Positions 1 through 9,313 of a DNA stretch of 64,000 nucleotides are shown one piece after another (the first letter of the stretch is position 1; each line of letters starts with the position of its first letter). Under the pieces are notes generated by a model. The model was not told where the DNA came from. It saw only the letters and a program-made list of their open reading frames with translations, and searched no databases. The position numbers and the translations under genes are program-made. The stretch lies in NCBI GenBank assembly GCA_036346375.1, contig CM070517.1:47774200-47838199 (forward strand). The letters are read 5' to 3'. Origin of the DNA: Guadua angustifolia (Eukaryota; Streptophyta; Magnoliopsida; Poales; Poaceae).

Positions 1-8
1 TGAACGCT

Positions 9-36
9 ATACCGTTGGAATTGATTCCAACGGTAT
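9..36. repeat. Near-perfect palindrome
   Basis: Two perfect 13-base arms (ATACCGTTGGAAT and its reverse complement) are separated by TG. The palindrome lies just before the GAAACTTAGCT foldback. It could be the end of an element cut off by the window edge. No function can be assigned. Confidence 0.8.
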
Positions 37-37
37 A

Positions 38-214
38 ACAGGTTTCACAGCTAAGTTTCATAGCTAGGTTTCACAGGTAAGTTTCAGAGCTAAGTTTCGC
101 AACTAGGTTTCATATTGTTTCACAGCTATGAAACTTAGCTATGAAACATGTGAAACTTAGCTATGAAACATGTGAAACTTAGCTATGAAACTTAGCTGTG
201 AAACTTAGCTATGG
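38..214. repeat. Foldback of tandem GAAACTTAGCT units
   Basis: The left part repeats the sense AGCTAAGTTTCATAG and its variants. From about 120 the same units run as their reverse complement (CTATGAAACTTAGCT), four to five times. The stretch is therefore both a tandem repeat and an inverted repeat, with its centre near 110-125, and could fold into a long hairpin. It contains no coding potential. A foldback transposon end or hairpin small-RNA source is possible but not shown. Confidence 0.75.
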
Positions 215-1500
215 ACTAGATGCCAAATGGATTAAATCCGGTTGAACCGATCGGGCTCTCTGACTCCTTGACGAGCAAAAAAAATGGCTTGTAGATGCCA
301 CTTGCTTTGCACTTCTTCTTGTGCGGCCAAAAGGCAAATGTTCCTTCACATCCTGAAGCTTATTCACATCCGGCGATTATTCCTTCTCTAGCGCAAGCTC
401 TCGGGTGAAGACTTCTTCACGTGGAGCGGACGGCTGTCTCTCGATGCAGCCAGCAGAGCGTCGTGCCGAAAGGCTGGACGAGCGGACGAAGGCCGGCCGG
501 ACGTCGGAGCACAGAGGCGCGCGCCGGCCGGAGGGTGAGCAGGTCGGTGGCTGGCCAGCGGGAAGGTGGGCCAGAGCGCGTCGGGCCAGCCGATAGACGA
601 AGCGGCGCGAACAGCCAAAGATGGATTCCTATTCCGTTGATTTCTATTCGTACGGTATACCGTGCGTTAGTTTTTCTCTAAAAAAAATCATGGCGAGGCT
701 TAAACAAAAACGGTACCTGTAAATATGAAACATCAATAGAGGTGCTTTTATATATATTTTTTGAAAACTGTATAAATATTAAAGTAGAAATGAAGGATAG
801 ATGATAATTATTTACCCTTCGCTTATTTTAAAATTCTTTGCACGCAGAAATGCCAGAATGAAAGGAGCCCGCTGCCATGTTGACCTGCGTGCGAAGCTTA
901 GTGTATAAGCATGGATCATAGGAGCATGCATTAAGTTAACTTGTCGCTCAAGCACACTGTTAACGTCAATAAACCAGTGACGTCACCTGGTTAGTCACAG
1001 CAGACGTCGTTACACTGCTCAAGGCAAATAATCCTTCCGTCTAAGCGGTATTTGCCTATTCTAAGTTGTTATTGATAGCCATAACCTTTATCGGTATGTG
1101 ACCTCTTGGGCAAACCGGACGTATCTCTTCTTAGCATAGGCCAAAAGATATTAAAAATGACTAGATTTACTGTTAATTATTATCACTAAGCATTATACTT
1201 AATATATGCATGTAGGGAATATAAGTTAAAGATAGATGTTTATTAAAGATACAGAGGAAGCATCACAATAATTTTACTTTGAAATATAAAATACGAGCTA
1301 TATTTATAAATAAAACTAATAAAAAATAAGACACATAAATTTGGACGGAGCGATCAGCTGTTAAGCGACATGTCGGATGAATTGTTAGTTACCAGGCTAG
1401 TCCAGGAAGACTTGAATAGTCAAAACACATACTGTTACTAACCGGCGAGTTTGACTTCCAGCGTAAGAGCTGACGCCTTCGTGATAAGGAAACGTAAGAG
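215..1500. other. Intergenic, nothing recognised
   Basis: A GC-rich patch at about 420-600 is open in several frames but has no recognisable protein. From about 690 the DNA is AT-rich. A direct repeat of a CGTAAGAGCTGA motif occurs at about 1,460-1,505. Confidence 0.5.
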
Positions 1501-1502
1501 CT

Positions 1503-1510
1503 GATATAAA
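1503..1510 (+). promoter_or_regulatory. Possible TATA box of the EXO70 gene
   Basis: GATATAAA lies about 150 bases before the first in-frame ATG of the EXO70 gene. This rests on position and motif only, and a second TATA-like stretch (CATATATG) overlaps the ATG itself. Confidence 0.3.
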
Positions 1511-1657
1511 CGTAAGAGAAAAGAAAGCGATAACCTATGTAGCTCCGCTATCCCCTCTTGGATCAGTTACCGAGTGGCCAATAGAAACTTGCAAAGGTCC
1601 AAAATTACGCGCGTGACAACAAACATTTGCTTACTTTTCCCGCCCAAACTTGCATAT

Positions 1658-3490
1658 ATGCATGCGGATGCCTTGCCTGACACTGACCTCGGTGCCGATC
1701 TCGACCAACTGCTCCGCCCGCTCCGCTCTCCCAAGGAAGCAAGGAAGGAAGCGCGATCGATGGCGCTCGGCGGCGTGCGCAGCAGCCGCTCCGACTCCGC
1801 CACCTCACAGCGCGGGGCTCAGCCTTCGCCAAGCCAACGGCGCACGCTCTCCGCCGCCGCCGTCGAGGAGAGCGTCGCCGCAGCCACCGCCCTCGTCGAC
1901 AAGTGGCACACCAACGCCGGCCGGCGCTCCCTCTTCCTCGACCGCCCGGACGGCGACGTCGAGGCCCGCCACTTCCTGCGCGCCACCGCCGGCCTCCACC
2001 GCGCCATGCTCCTACTCGCGTCGGACGCCGCCGGCCTCGGCGACAGCAGCGACGGCCTCGTCCAGGCGCTGGCGCTTCTCCAGACCGCCATGAGGAGGCT
2101 GCAGCTCGAGCTCCAGCTCCTCCTCTCATCCCTTCATCCCAACGCCATCGGCGATCACGACGTCCAAGGCACCAGTGTTGTTGCCACTACAAGCCATATC
2201 CGCACTGTCGCTGAGGCCATGATGGCCGCCGGCTACGCCAACGAGTGCGTTTCCACCTTCAAGTCGCACCGCCGTGGAGCGGTGGCCGGCGCGATCCAGA
2301 GCCTGCTCGGCTTCTCACCTTCCCAGCACGCCCACTTCCATAAGCTTACCTGGGGCCAAGTGGACGGCAAGGTGCAAACATGGCTCGCCGCCGCAAGATT
2401 CGCGTTCAAGTCCGCCTTCTCCGGGGAGAAAGAGCTCTGCGGCAGTGTCTTCGCCTCCCACGCGGCTGTCGGCGACGCGGTGTTCGAAGGCATCGCCAGC
2501 GATCAGGCCGCCGACCTCCTCGCCGTCGCTGAGGCCGCCGTGGCTCGAGCGCGCCGCGCCCCGGAGCGGCTGTTCCGCGTGCTTGACATTCACGACACTC
2601 TCACCGAGGTACTGCCAGCGATCGTGTTCGTCTTCGGGGACAGGTCAGAGGTCGCGACCCGCGCGGCCGCCACTCTTGGCAAAGTCCGCGAGGCGGCGCG
2701 CGGCACCCTGTCCAGCTTCGAGGCGGCCATCCAGAAGGATACGTCCAAGGCGACCGTGCCCGGCGGCGCTGTGCACCGGCTCACCCGCTACGTGATGAAC
2801 TACCTCTTCTTGCTCGCCGACTACGAGGACGCCCTTGCCAGCATATACCGACAAGGCCAAGGCGCGCATGTGCAGTCGGTGGACACCTCCGGCACCAGCA
2901 CCGGCAGTGACTCGCCGGATCCGTCGTCGTCCTCGTTGAGCTTGTCGTCGAATCCTACTGTTCGGCTGGTGCTCGTCCTGCTGCGCAAGCTGGACGCCAA
3001 GGCCGGGAGCTACCGAGAAGCGGCTCTGAACTCTCTGTTCTTGGCGAACAACACGCATTACGTTGCCAAGAAAGTGCGCGGCAGCAGCAAGCTGGAGGGG
3101 ATCCTCGGGGAGGATTGGACGGAGGCGCACATGGCAAAGGCTCGGCGGCACGTGGACGCATGTTTGCGCGCGGCGTTGAGCAAGGTGGTGGGTGGGGGCG
3201 AAGGCGTGGGGGCGGCGGTAATGGAAGCGATGGCGATGCAGCGCAGTTGGGTGGCAGCAGACGACGAGATGGCCGAGGCTCTGAGAGCAGTGACGGCTGC
3301 GGCAGTGGTGCCGGCGTACAGGGTGTTCTATCGACGGAACGGCTCTGTGGAGTGGCTGACGCCGGGGGACGTGAAAGCGATGATCAGCGGGCTGTTTCGC
3401 GGGCCACGACATGTTGCTACAGCCTACAGTAGCCGGCCGGGCTGCGGGGGTGCACCGCGACGTCGTCGTCTGAAGGTGATCCATGCGTAG
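1658..3490 (+). CDS. Exocyst subunit EXO70 family protein
   Basis: Intronless gene of about 610 residues. EXO70 proteins bind membrane phosphoinositides and other exocyst subunits to tether secretory vesicles at the plasma membrane; grasses have many lineage-specific members, some linked to immunity. The C-terminal two thirds match the Exo70 domain. Visible family marks are the stretch PGGAVHRLTRYVMNYLFLLADY (around residue 385 counted from this start), the NNTHYVAKKV motif and a closing region WLTPGDVKAMISGLF. The N-terminal 60-90 residues are poorly conserved. The open frame runs upstream to 1574, but that codon is GTG, so the first ATG is 1658; the ATG at 1760 (MALGGV) is an alternative that gives 576 residues and starts in better GC-rich coding context. 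No frameshift or stop is seen. The low overall conservation and single exon suggest a divergent, FX-like grass clade, which is inference. Confidence 0.9.
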   Translation: MHADALPDTDLGADLDQLLRPLRSPKEARKEARSMALGGVRSSRSDSATSQRGAQPSPSQRRTLSAAAVEESVAAATALVDKWHTNAGRRSLFLDRPDGDVEARHFLRATAGLHRAMLLLASDAAGLGDSSDGLVQALALLQTAMRRLQLELQLLLSSLHPNAIGDHDVQGTSVVATTSHIRTVAEAMMAAGYANECVSTFKSHRRGAVAGAIQSLLGFSPSQHAHFHKLTWGQVDGKVQTWLAAARFAFKSAFSGEKELCGSVFASHAAVGDAVFEGIASDQAADLLAVAEAAVARARRAPERLFRVLDIHDTLTEVLPAIVFVFGDRSEVATRAAATLGKVREAARGTLSSFEAAIQKDTSKATVPGGAVHRLTRYVMNYLFLLADYEDALASIYRQGQGAHVQSVDTSGTSTGSDSPDPSSSSLSLSSNPTVRLVLVLLRKLDAKAGSYREAALNSLFLANNTHYVAKKVRGSSKLEGILGEDWTEAHMAKARRHVDACLRAALSKVVGGGEGVGAAVMEAMAMQRSWVAADDEMAEALRAVTAAAVVPAYRVFYRRNGSVEWLTPGDVKAMISGLFRGPRHVATAYSSRPGCGGAPRRRRLKVIHA

Positions 3491-3917
3491 ATGATTGAGA
3501 TCGAATTGTGTGTGCGTGCACGCGTTTTTCAAATTCAAGCGGCCGGGAAAGGGCAGTCTCTCGCTCCAGAATGTAGCATCAACGAGGTTCATCTCTGCAC
3601 ACCCTGTACCTCAACCATGACTCTGCAGATTGTATATTTTTTTGTAAAAAAATTATGTTTTGGGTATGTTGCGTTAGCTTCTTCGACAGTATATGGGATG
3701 TCGAGTTGTCGACACCATTGAGCTCAGGCTGATTTCCTGAAGAAAATGTAGTCAAAGAGAAAAAAAAAGGCAGAGAAGGCTGTCCAACTGACTATGATTT
3801 CGATCACCAACTGCAAAGCAGCCATCAATTCTGCATGATAAAAGAATAACAAACGGAATATTGATTTCCATTGGGGAACTTTCAGGCTTTTCACTAGTGA
3901 CGCCCACCCAAGTTCTT
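3491..3917. other. EXO70 3' flank, nothing recognised
   Basis: Likely 3' UTR and spacer. No clear gene. The homology to the NLR locus on the right starts at about 3,918. Confidence 0.5.
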
Positions 3918-4374
3918 GTTTGACAGGTGCTTTGCTCATACATAACTAACTTATAGTGATTTCTTCCTTCAACTATTATAGAGTACACAGACTCGGCATC
4001 ACTTAGCAATCATAATACGCACAGTAGTGTTCCCTCACACATAACACATATGCGGATGCCACTGGGAAGGCACACTGTCGCAACAACTCCTCAAAATTAT
4101 CGGAGTTGCTGCTTGGAGAATCTGTCTGGCCAGCAAGCAAATGCTTTAGCATTGGAAGCTTGACAGATTTCTTCAGTGACTTGTGTTTTCCTGAGACTCA
4201 AGTACTTGAGCAATAATATCTTACAGATGCTTCTTCGTTAAGCCTTTGCAGCCTTCAAGATCCAGCACCTTCAACAGCTGCCATTGAGATGACTTGGTCA
4301 AGTATGGGAGATATGCTACAATGCCATTGCCTTCAACTTCCAAAGGATGATCAAAGTGAGATGCTTGCAGTCCT

Positions 4375-4394
4375 CTGCTTCAAAAAAAAAAAAA
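4375..4394 (+). mobile_element. 20-bp poly(A) retroposon insertion with TSD
   Basis: CTGCTTC followed by 13 A is flanked by near-identical 15-base repeats (GATGCTTGCAGTCCT at 4,360-4,374 and GATGCTTTCAGTCCT at 4,395-4,409). The paralogous NLR copy has only one copy of this site at about 36,112-36,126. This fits a LINE-machinery insertion truncated almost to its A tail. Confidence 0.7.
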
Positions 4395-4756
4395 GATGCT
4401 TTCAGTCCTACCTGTTGTGGATGGAAAGGTGGTGAGCCAAATCAGGTGGTAGGTTTGTGTCCACAAAGTTCACATCTGTATCAATACCGGTGATGAACTC
4501 GCGTACTTGATGATGTACTGTGCATGCCTTGATGCTCCCCGCAGCACTGATTTCCCCAGGACAAACGAACCCTGGATTGACGAGCACATCAAGATTGCGC
4601 TCGGCTTCATCTGTAGCAATTGCCAGATGCTTTCTTCTGTCCATCGCATTCTCAATATGGTATGTTTTAGTAGCAGTCAGGCTCTCAGTGATCCATCTTC
4701 TGGCCAAGCTTGTTCTCCTTATGATGTGGTCTTGAGGGAAAATAGATAGATACAAC

Positions 4757-5038
4757 TGTTGAAGTATAAGTGAATTGCCCACTTTTCCTCATCAGCTTAA
4801 GGTTTTGGGTGAATTGGTTGGTGCATGCAACTCAATATGGTATCAAAGCCAAGAGGTCTCAAGTTCAAGACCCGGTTGGCGCAATTAAAAAAAAATTGCA
4901 GTCCACTTCTATTCCACGTCCTACGTCTGAGGGAGCCTGCATGCACGTGAGGGGGAGTGTTGAAGTATAAGTGAATTGCCCATCTTTCCTCATCAACTTA
5001 AGCTTTTGGGTGAATTGGTTGGTGCATGCAACTCAATA
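4757..5038 (+). mobile_element. 282-bp miniature LTR retrotransposon (TRIM/SMART type)
   Basis: Two 81-base terminal repeats (4,757-4,837 and 4,958-5,038), both starting TGTTGAAGTATAAGTG, enclose a non-coding core. Right after the left LTR comes TGGTATCAAAGCCA (4,838-4,851), complementary to the 3' end of initiator methionine tRNA with one difference from the usual PBS. A purine tract GAGGGGGAG precedes the right LTR. The target duplication is ACAAC (4,752-4,756 and 5,039-5,043). Empty-site comparison with the paralogue near 36,810 agrees. Size and structure match the very small SMART elements described from grasses; the family name is inferred. It has no coding capacity and must be mobilised in trans. 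Confidence 0.9.
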
Positions 5039-5335
5039 ACAACAAGTAGCTCCTGTACTTGCTTGGCAACTCATTGCAGCAGAGTTTTAGCATGTGCGTA
5101 GCGACGCTATTTTTTCATCCTTGTACATTCTGATAGGCTGCCTTGGAAGTTGTCCAGCTCATCATCCGTCCTGTTAGGATTAACATAGAGAAGATGCAGG
5201 AGCATCTTCATTGCGAAGGCATCGGGGTAACATTGTTGTAAAATGGGTTCCACATTGGACATTCTGCAGTATGACGATTCATCAATAAGCGCCTCGGCTT
5301 TGTCGTAGAAAGAAGTATACAGTTCCGCATGGCTA

Positions 5336-5998
5336 CTGATCCAAAATAGGATCCAAACGGCCGACAGATTAGCAAGAAGGAATTGGCCTCACTTCATCGT
5401 ATGTTCACTGTGTGGCTCTAACCCTAAATCGGCCACACATCTAATGTTCCAATGCCCTTTGCAAGACACATATGGTTGAGTGTTTCAATGAAAACAAATC
5501 CAGTTGCCGCAAATAAGTGTGGACACGCAAACTCCCCCTTCATGGTGGATGTCCGTTCGTGATAGCATACCGAAGCAACGTCGTAAGGAGGTGAATGGAA
5601 TTATAGTCTATGGATTTTTTAACCTACGGAAGGAAAGAAATGGTCGTATTTTCAACAGCCGATATCAAATGGTGCAGCAAGTGTTTGACCTCATCGCACA
5701 AGATGTCACAAATCGACAAAGAGCTTTCCAACAACAAATTTCACTTGCCTAGAGACAGGATTTTAGGGGGTCGCAAAGTTTTTTTGTTTTCATCTCTCTA
5801 TTTCTCCTCCAACCCGGCGTTGTTAATGTTGTTTTTTAGGGTCTAACTTTCGTATGCTCCTTTTAAACTTTGTTCTACTTGCTACCCTACTTCAATGAAT
5901 GGCAGAGCTTCTGCCAGTTTTTTTTTTAAAAAAAAACTTGCTACCCTACTTCAATGAATGGCAGAGCTTCTGCCAGTTTTCTTTTTTTTTAAAAAAAA
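5336..5998 (+). mobile_element. LINE 3' fragment (zf-RVT end) in the NLR pseudogene
   Basis: The translation shows the C-terminal zinc-binding region of plant L1-type reverse transcriptases: CSLCGSNPKSATHLMFQCPL around 5,408-5,465, then QRRKEVNGIIVYGFFNLRKE and RNGRIFNSRY to about 5,680, with a frame change between them. The 3' UTR ends in an A tract at 5,998. The last 60 bases are present twice (5,877-5,936 and 5,937-5,998), each ending in T and A runs. It is strongly 5' truncated and no target duplication was found. Confidence 0.8.
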
Positions 5999-6420
5999 AG
6001 ACGACTGGGCTGTAGATTTATCATATGTGGTCATGATCGATCGGCAGCATTTAACAAAGCAGATTTTATGGTCTCCCATGAAGTTTTTTTATAGACATAC
6101 TCAAAAAGAATCAAGAAGCGTTTACCAGGAGCTTTGAGATAGCACTGAAGTTTCTTGGCGGATCCGCGTCGCCACCCGGTGCCGGGCCGGAATGGTCCGC
6201 ACAAACCACATGCGTTCGTCGATTATCCAGCTTGCATACGTTCGCTGTAGGTTCATCGATCACAGACAATTCTCATGGACAGACTTTGAGATTAGTTTAA
6301 CTCGGCATGTAGCACGACCGAGAGCTCCCTCGCTAATAATTTCCTCGCTCGCACACGTTACGGTGCTACTTGTCTCATGTCCATACTTTGGCACAAAACT
6401 ACACGGCAAGTTTCAACATG

Positions 6421-6547
6421 TTTTCCAATCAATCTACACCTAGTTTTGAGAAAGTTTCATGAAGTTTCCTACCAAGTTACTACTTTTCAATCAATCTACA
6501 CCTAGTTTTCAGAAAGTTTCATGAAGTTTCCAACCAAGTTACTACTA
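6421..6547. repeat. Tandem duplication, about 64-bp unit
   Basis: Two copies of a unit containing TCAATCAATCTACACCTAG and AGTTTCATGAAGTTTCC lie head to tail. The paralogous flank at about 39,555-39,620 has a single copy, so the duplication is specific to this copy. Confidence 0.75.
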
Positions 6548-6950
6548 GTTTTTAAAAAAGTTTCAGGAAGCACTTAATCAAATTCCGAGCAGGCAGGCTT
6601 CAATGCTTTTCCTCCCGATACAAATTGCACAAATTTTAAAGCAATCGAAAGGGTAATTAATCATAATCTACCATTCATTCATACTTTAATGTTTGTGCAA
6701 TTGTAAAAAAAAGAAAGAAAAAGCATGTAATCACGTTTCTAATATTTTCAAGCAAATTTATTGTGTTTCAGCTAGTTCCATAATTGTGTACCAACCACAC
6801 CACTAAGCTCTTCGCTTTTTACTCATGTTGCAACCGCACATGATTTTGTAAAACATCTGTAACTGAATATGAAGTAGATGCTAACGTTAGTTGAAAAATA
6901 GAAACTAACTGAAAAGAAATAAACTCTAGAATCTAGCAGCATAAATGCAT
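6441..6950. repeat. Upstream flank shared with 39.51-40.02 kb
   Basis: Non-coding, AT-rich DNA that aligns closely with the region upstream of the other NLR copy, for example around CCAACCACACCAC and the block ending CTCTAGAATCTAGCA. It marks the right limit of the duplicated NLR segment. Confidence 0.8.
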
Positions 6951-7439
6951 AGATGACCTGGCTACCTAATTCTTCTTACTCTTTAAAATGGTTCAATACT
7001 ATTTTTTGTAAGTATGCTACAGGTTTCTAATTTTGGATTTGTTTAATGAGAAATACAGTTTGGATTTGGTGTTGGATTTTTTTTCTAGAGTAATATGCGA
7101 TGAAACTCCGAAGCAGCCACCCACCGTTGAGGAATGCCTGGTCTTGCCCATCCCCGTGAGCATGACACATGGGGCCCATAGTCCCGTACAGTGCCGTTGA
7201 CAGAAAGAAACAGTCATTTTGCTTCATGAACCCTCCATCTCTCCTGTTATAGCCTGCTGGACGCTCCTTACAAGGATAATATTCCCTTGTACAGTATTTT
7301 ATTTTGCATTTGTGTACATAGCTCATGTAATGTAGACATACTCTGGGTGCTCCATGAGCTCTTCTGAGGATAAGGAGGTTTTGCTTTTCAAATGTGCCCC
7401 CTGTACTCAAGTGAGAATTGTATATAGAAGCTCCATTTT
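6951..7439. other. Intergenic, nothing recognised
   Basis: No repeat partner in the window and no recognisable protein. The open frames on the minus strand are short and show no known motif. Confidence 0.5.
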
Positions 7440-9313
7440 TTTCTCAAAAACGCAAGAGAGCTGCGTTTCATTTTATTAAAGAAGAAAGAAACAAAGCGCC
7501 AGCCTAATGGCCGCAAAGGATAAAAAAAGGGACACCACAACAAAACAACATGACCAACAACCACAAAGATAAAACAAAAGGCTTAACCAGCCAACAAATC
7601 CTGGAGATGCCTAGCACCAGCAGTCATCCATAAGACCCCCTCGTTCTCCACCCATCACCACAAGGTCCACACTAGGGATTAATCCATTGAAGACACAAGC
7701 ATTTCTATGCTTCCAAATTTCCCAAGAGGTGAGAATGATGAGAGAGCTGAGTCCTTTTCGCTTCTCCTTGGGAACAAGCTTGAGTGTGAGACTCCACCAG
7801 CCAGAGAAGGATTTTGTGTCAAATTGGGGACTAAGGTTGTGGAAGCCAACTTTAAGGAAAACAACGAACCAAATCTATCTCGACACCACACGCTTAACCA
7901 AACAAATGCTTCATATTTTCCTCGATTGCAGACAAAGAGGGCAAGATGATGGGTGAGGGAGTCCATGTTTTTCCAGCCTGTCAGCTATCTAGCAATGGTT
8001 AAGTACTGCAAGCCAAATGAAAAATTTACATTTTAAAGGTGCCCAGCTTACGTTTCCAAGGAGCAAAGAGGATGGATCCTTCGAAGAAGGCCAAGTAAGC
8101 AGATTTGCTTGAATAAACTTCTCGATTGGAAAACTTCCACACATGCTGGTCTTGGACTCCTTGTTGTAGCACCACTCCCTCAAGCAGCTCCCAGGTCTGA
8201 AAATATTCAATTATGACAGGAACCGAGAGTGCCCCTTTAATATCAGAAATCCATCTTCTATTTTCCAAAGCTTGTTCCACAGTCCTTAGCTTAATGATTT
8301 TTTAGGCACAATAGCTGTCAGGCTTGGGGCTAAAACTAAAAGAGATTGACCATTCAACCAATGATCAGAGCAAAACTTTGTGTTAGCGCCGTTGCCCACA
8401 AAAGATTCAACGAGAATAGAGAACAAGGCTTGTGCATTGGGATGAATATTAAACTGCAACCCAACCCAAGGTCGAGCATGATCAGTTTTTTGCAACCAAA
8501 GCCATCTCAAACGTAGAGCCCATCCTAAGGTGGTTAGATCATGGATGCCTAAGCCACCAAATTGGATAAGGTGTTGGACCTTTTGCCAAGAGACTAAACA
8601 ATTACCACCATTAACCTGCTCTTGGTCCTTCCAAAGAAAACCCCTTCTAATTTTGTCGATTGCCTTGATTACCCACTTAGGAATGTCAAGAGCAATCATT
8701 CGATAAATGGGCGAAGGCTGTAAGGACTGTCTGGACTAGAACAAGCCTGCCAGCTCTATTCAACAATGAAGCTTTCCATATAGGCAAATAATCAGCCACC
8801 TTGTCAATAATTGGTTGCAACTCAGCCTTGGACGGTTTTCTGAAAGAGTGGGGCAGTCCAAGATAAACACATGGGAAATTAAGAACCTGACAAGGTAGGG
8901 AGTTCTGTATAATAGCCATATCATCACCATTGCACTGGATTGGCAACACTGCACTTTTGATCTTATTAGTCTTCAGACTTGAGGCTTCACCGAACACCCA
9001 TAATATTTGCTTCATAAGCTCCAGATCAGCTGCTGTAGGCCACAGAAAAATGACCACATCATCAGCATAAAATGAGACAAGATGTTGTAAACCACGAACC
9101 TAGAGAGGCTGCAAGAGACCCTCATTCCAAGCACGATTAATCAGTAAGTTAAGCATATCCATCACCAAAATAAACAACATTGGGGAGAGCGGGTCCCCTG
9201 CCACAGACCACGGTGATGCTCAATCACATCTCTTGGTTCTCCATTCAGCAACACTCTAGTAGAAGCTGAAGAAAGCAAATTGCAAAGGATATTACACCAC
9301 CGTCGCCTGAAAC
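7440..9313 (-). mobile_element. L1-type LINE, decayed, C-terminal half of ORF2
   Basis: Read on the minus strand from 9,313 down, the reverse transcriptase appears in order: WCNILCNLLSSASTRVLLNG, GDPLSPMLFILVMDMLN (about 9,150-9,200), the catalytic FYADDVVIF (about 9,050-9,080), LKTNKIKSAVLPI, NFPCVYLGLPHSFRKPSK (about 8,820-8,880), the RRGFLWKDQE and GGLGIHDL segments, and the zf-RVT tail down to about 7,560. Several frameshifts and stops interrupt it. The catalytic YADD is preserved in the text, but the frame around it is broken. The 5' part stops abruptly at 9,313, where TGTAACAGCCC of the next element starts; matching upstream RT sequence appears at 14.8-14.97 kb. Confidence 0.85.

Larger units (their letters stand above)
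3918..6440 (-). pseudogene. Deleted NLR pseudogene copy (relative of 34.5-38.9 kb)
   Basis: Read on the minus strand, this matches the NLR locus at 34,494-38,870 piece by piece. At 6,190-6,440 it matches the upstream region (38,730-38,870) fused to a scrap of the N-terminal domain (37,871-37,909). At 6,035-6,170 it matches the nucleotide-binding domain (about 37,170-37,300). At 4,050-5,330 it matches the ARC2 and early LRR region. At 3,918-4,050 it matches the 3' flank. The CC domain, about 570 bases of the NB-ARC and most of the LRRs (equivalent of 34,640-35,738) are missing. A readable stretch at 4,408-4,782 carries SIFPQDHIIRRTSLARRW and the winged-helix to LRR junction GEISAAGSIKACTVHH. 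That junction is uninterrupted here, unlike in the other copy. Three insertions (4,375, 4,757 and about 5,336) break it further. It cannot encode a working receptor. Confidence 0.88.

Noticed and set aside
388..681. Several overlapping frames in a GC-rich patch
   Set aside because: Arg/Ala/Gly-rich compositions in all frames, no domain, no splice or promoter context.
2645..3592. 315-codon frame on the minus strand opposite EXO70
   Set aside because: Shadow of the GC-rich EXO70 coding strand; the EXO70 frame has clear family motifs, this one has none.
4838..4851. tRNA-like text TGGTATCAAAGCC
   Set aside because: It is the primer binding site of a miniature LTR element, not a tRNA gene; no cloverleaf around it.
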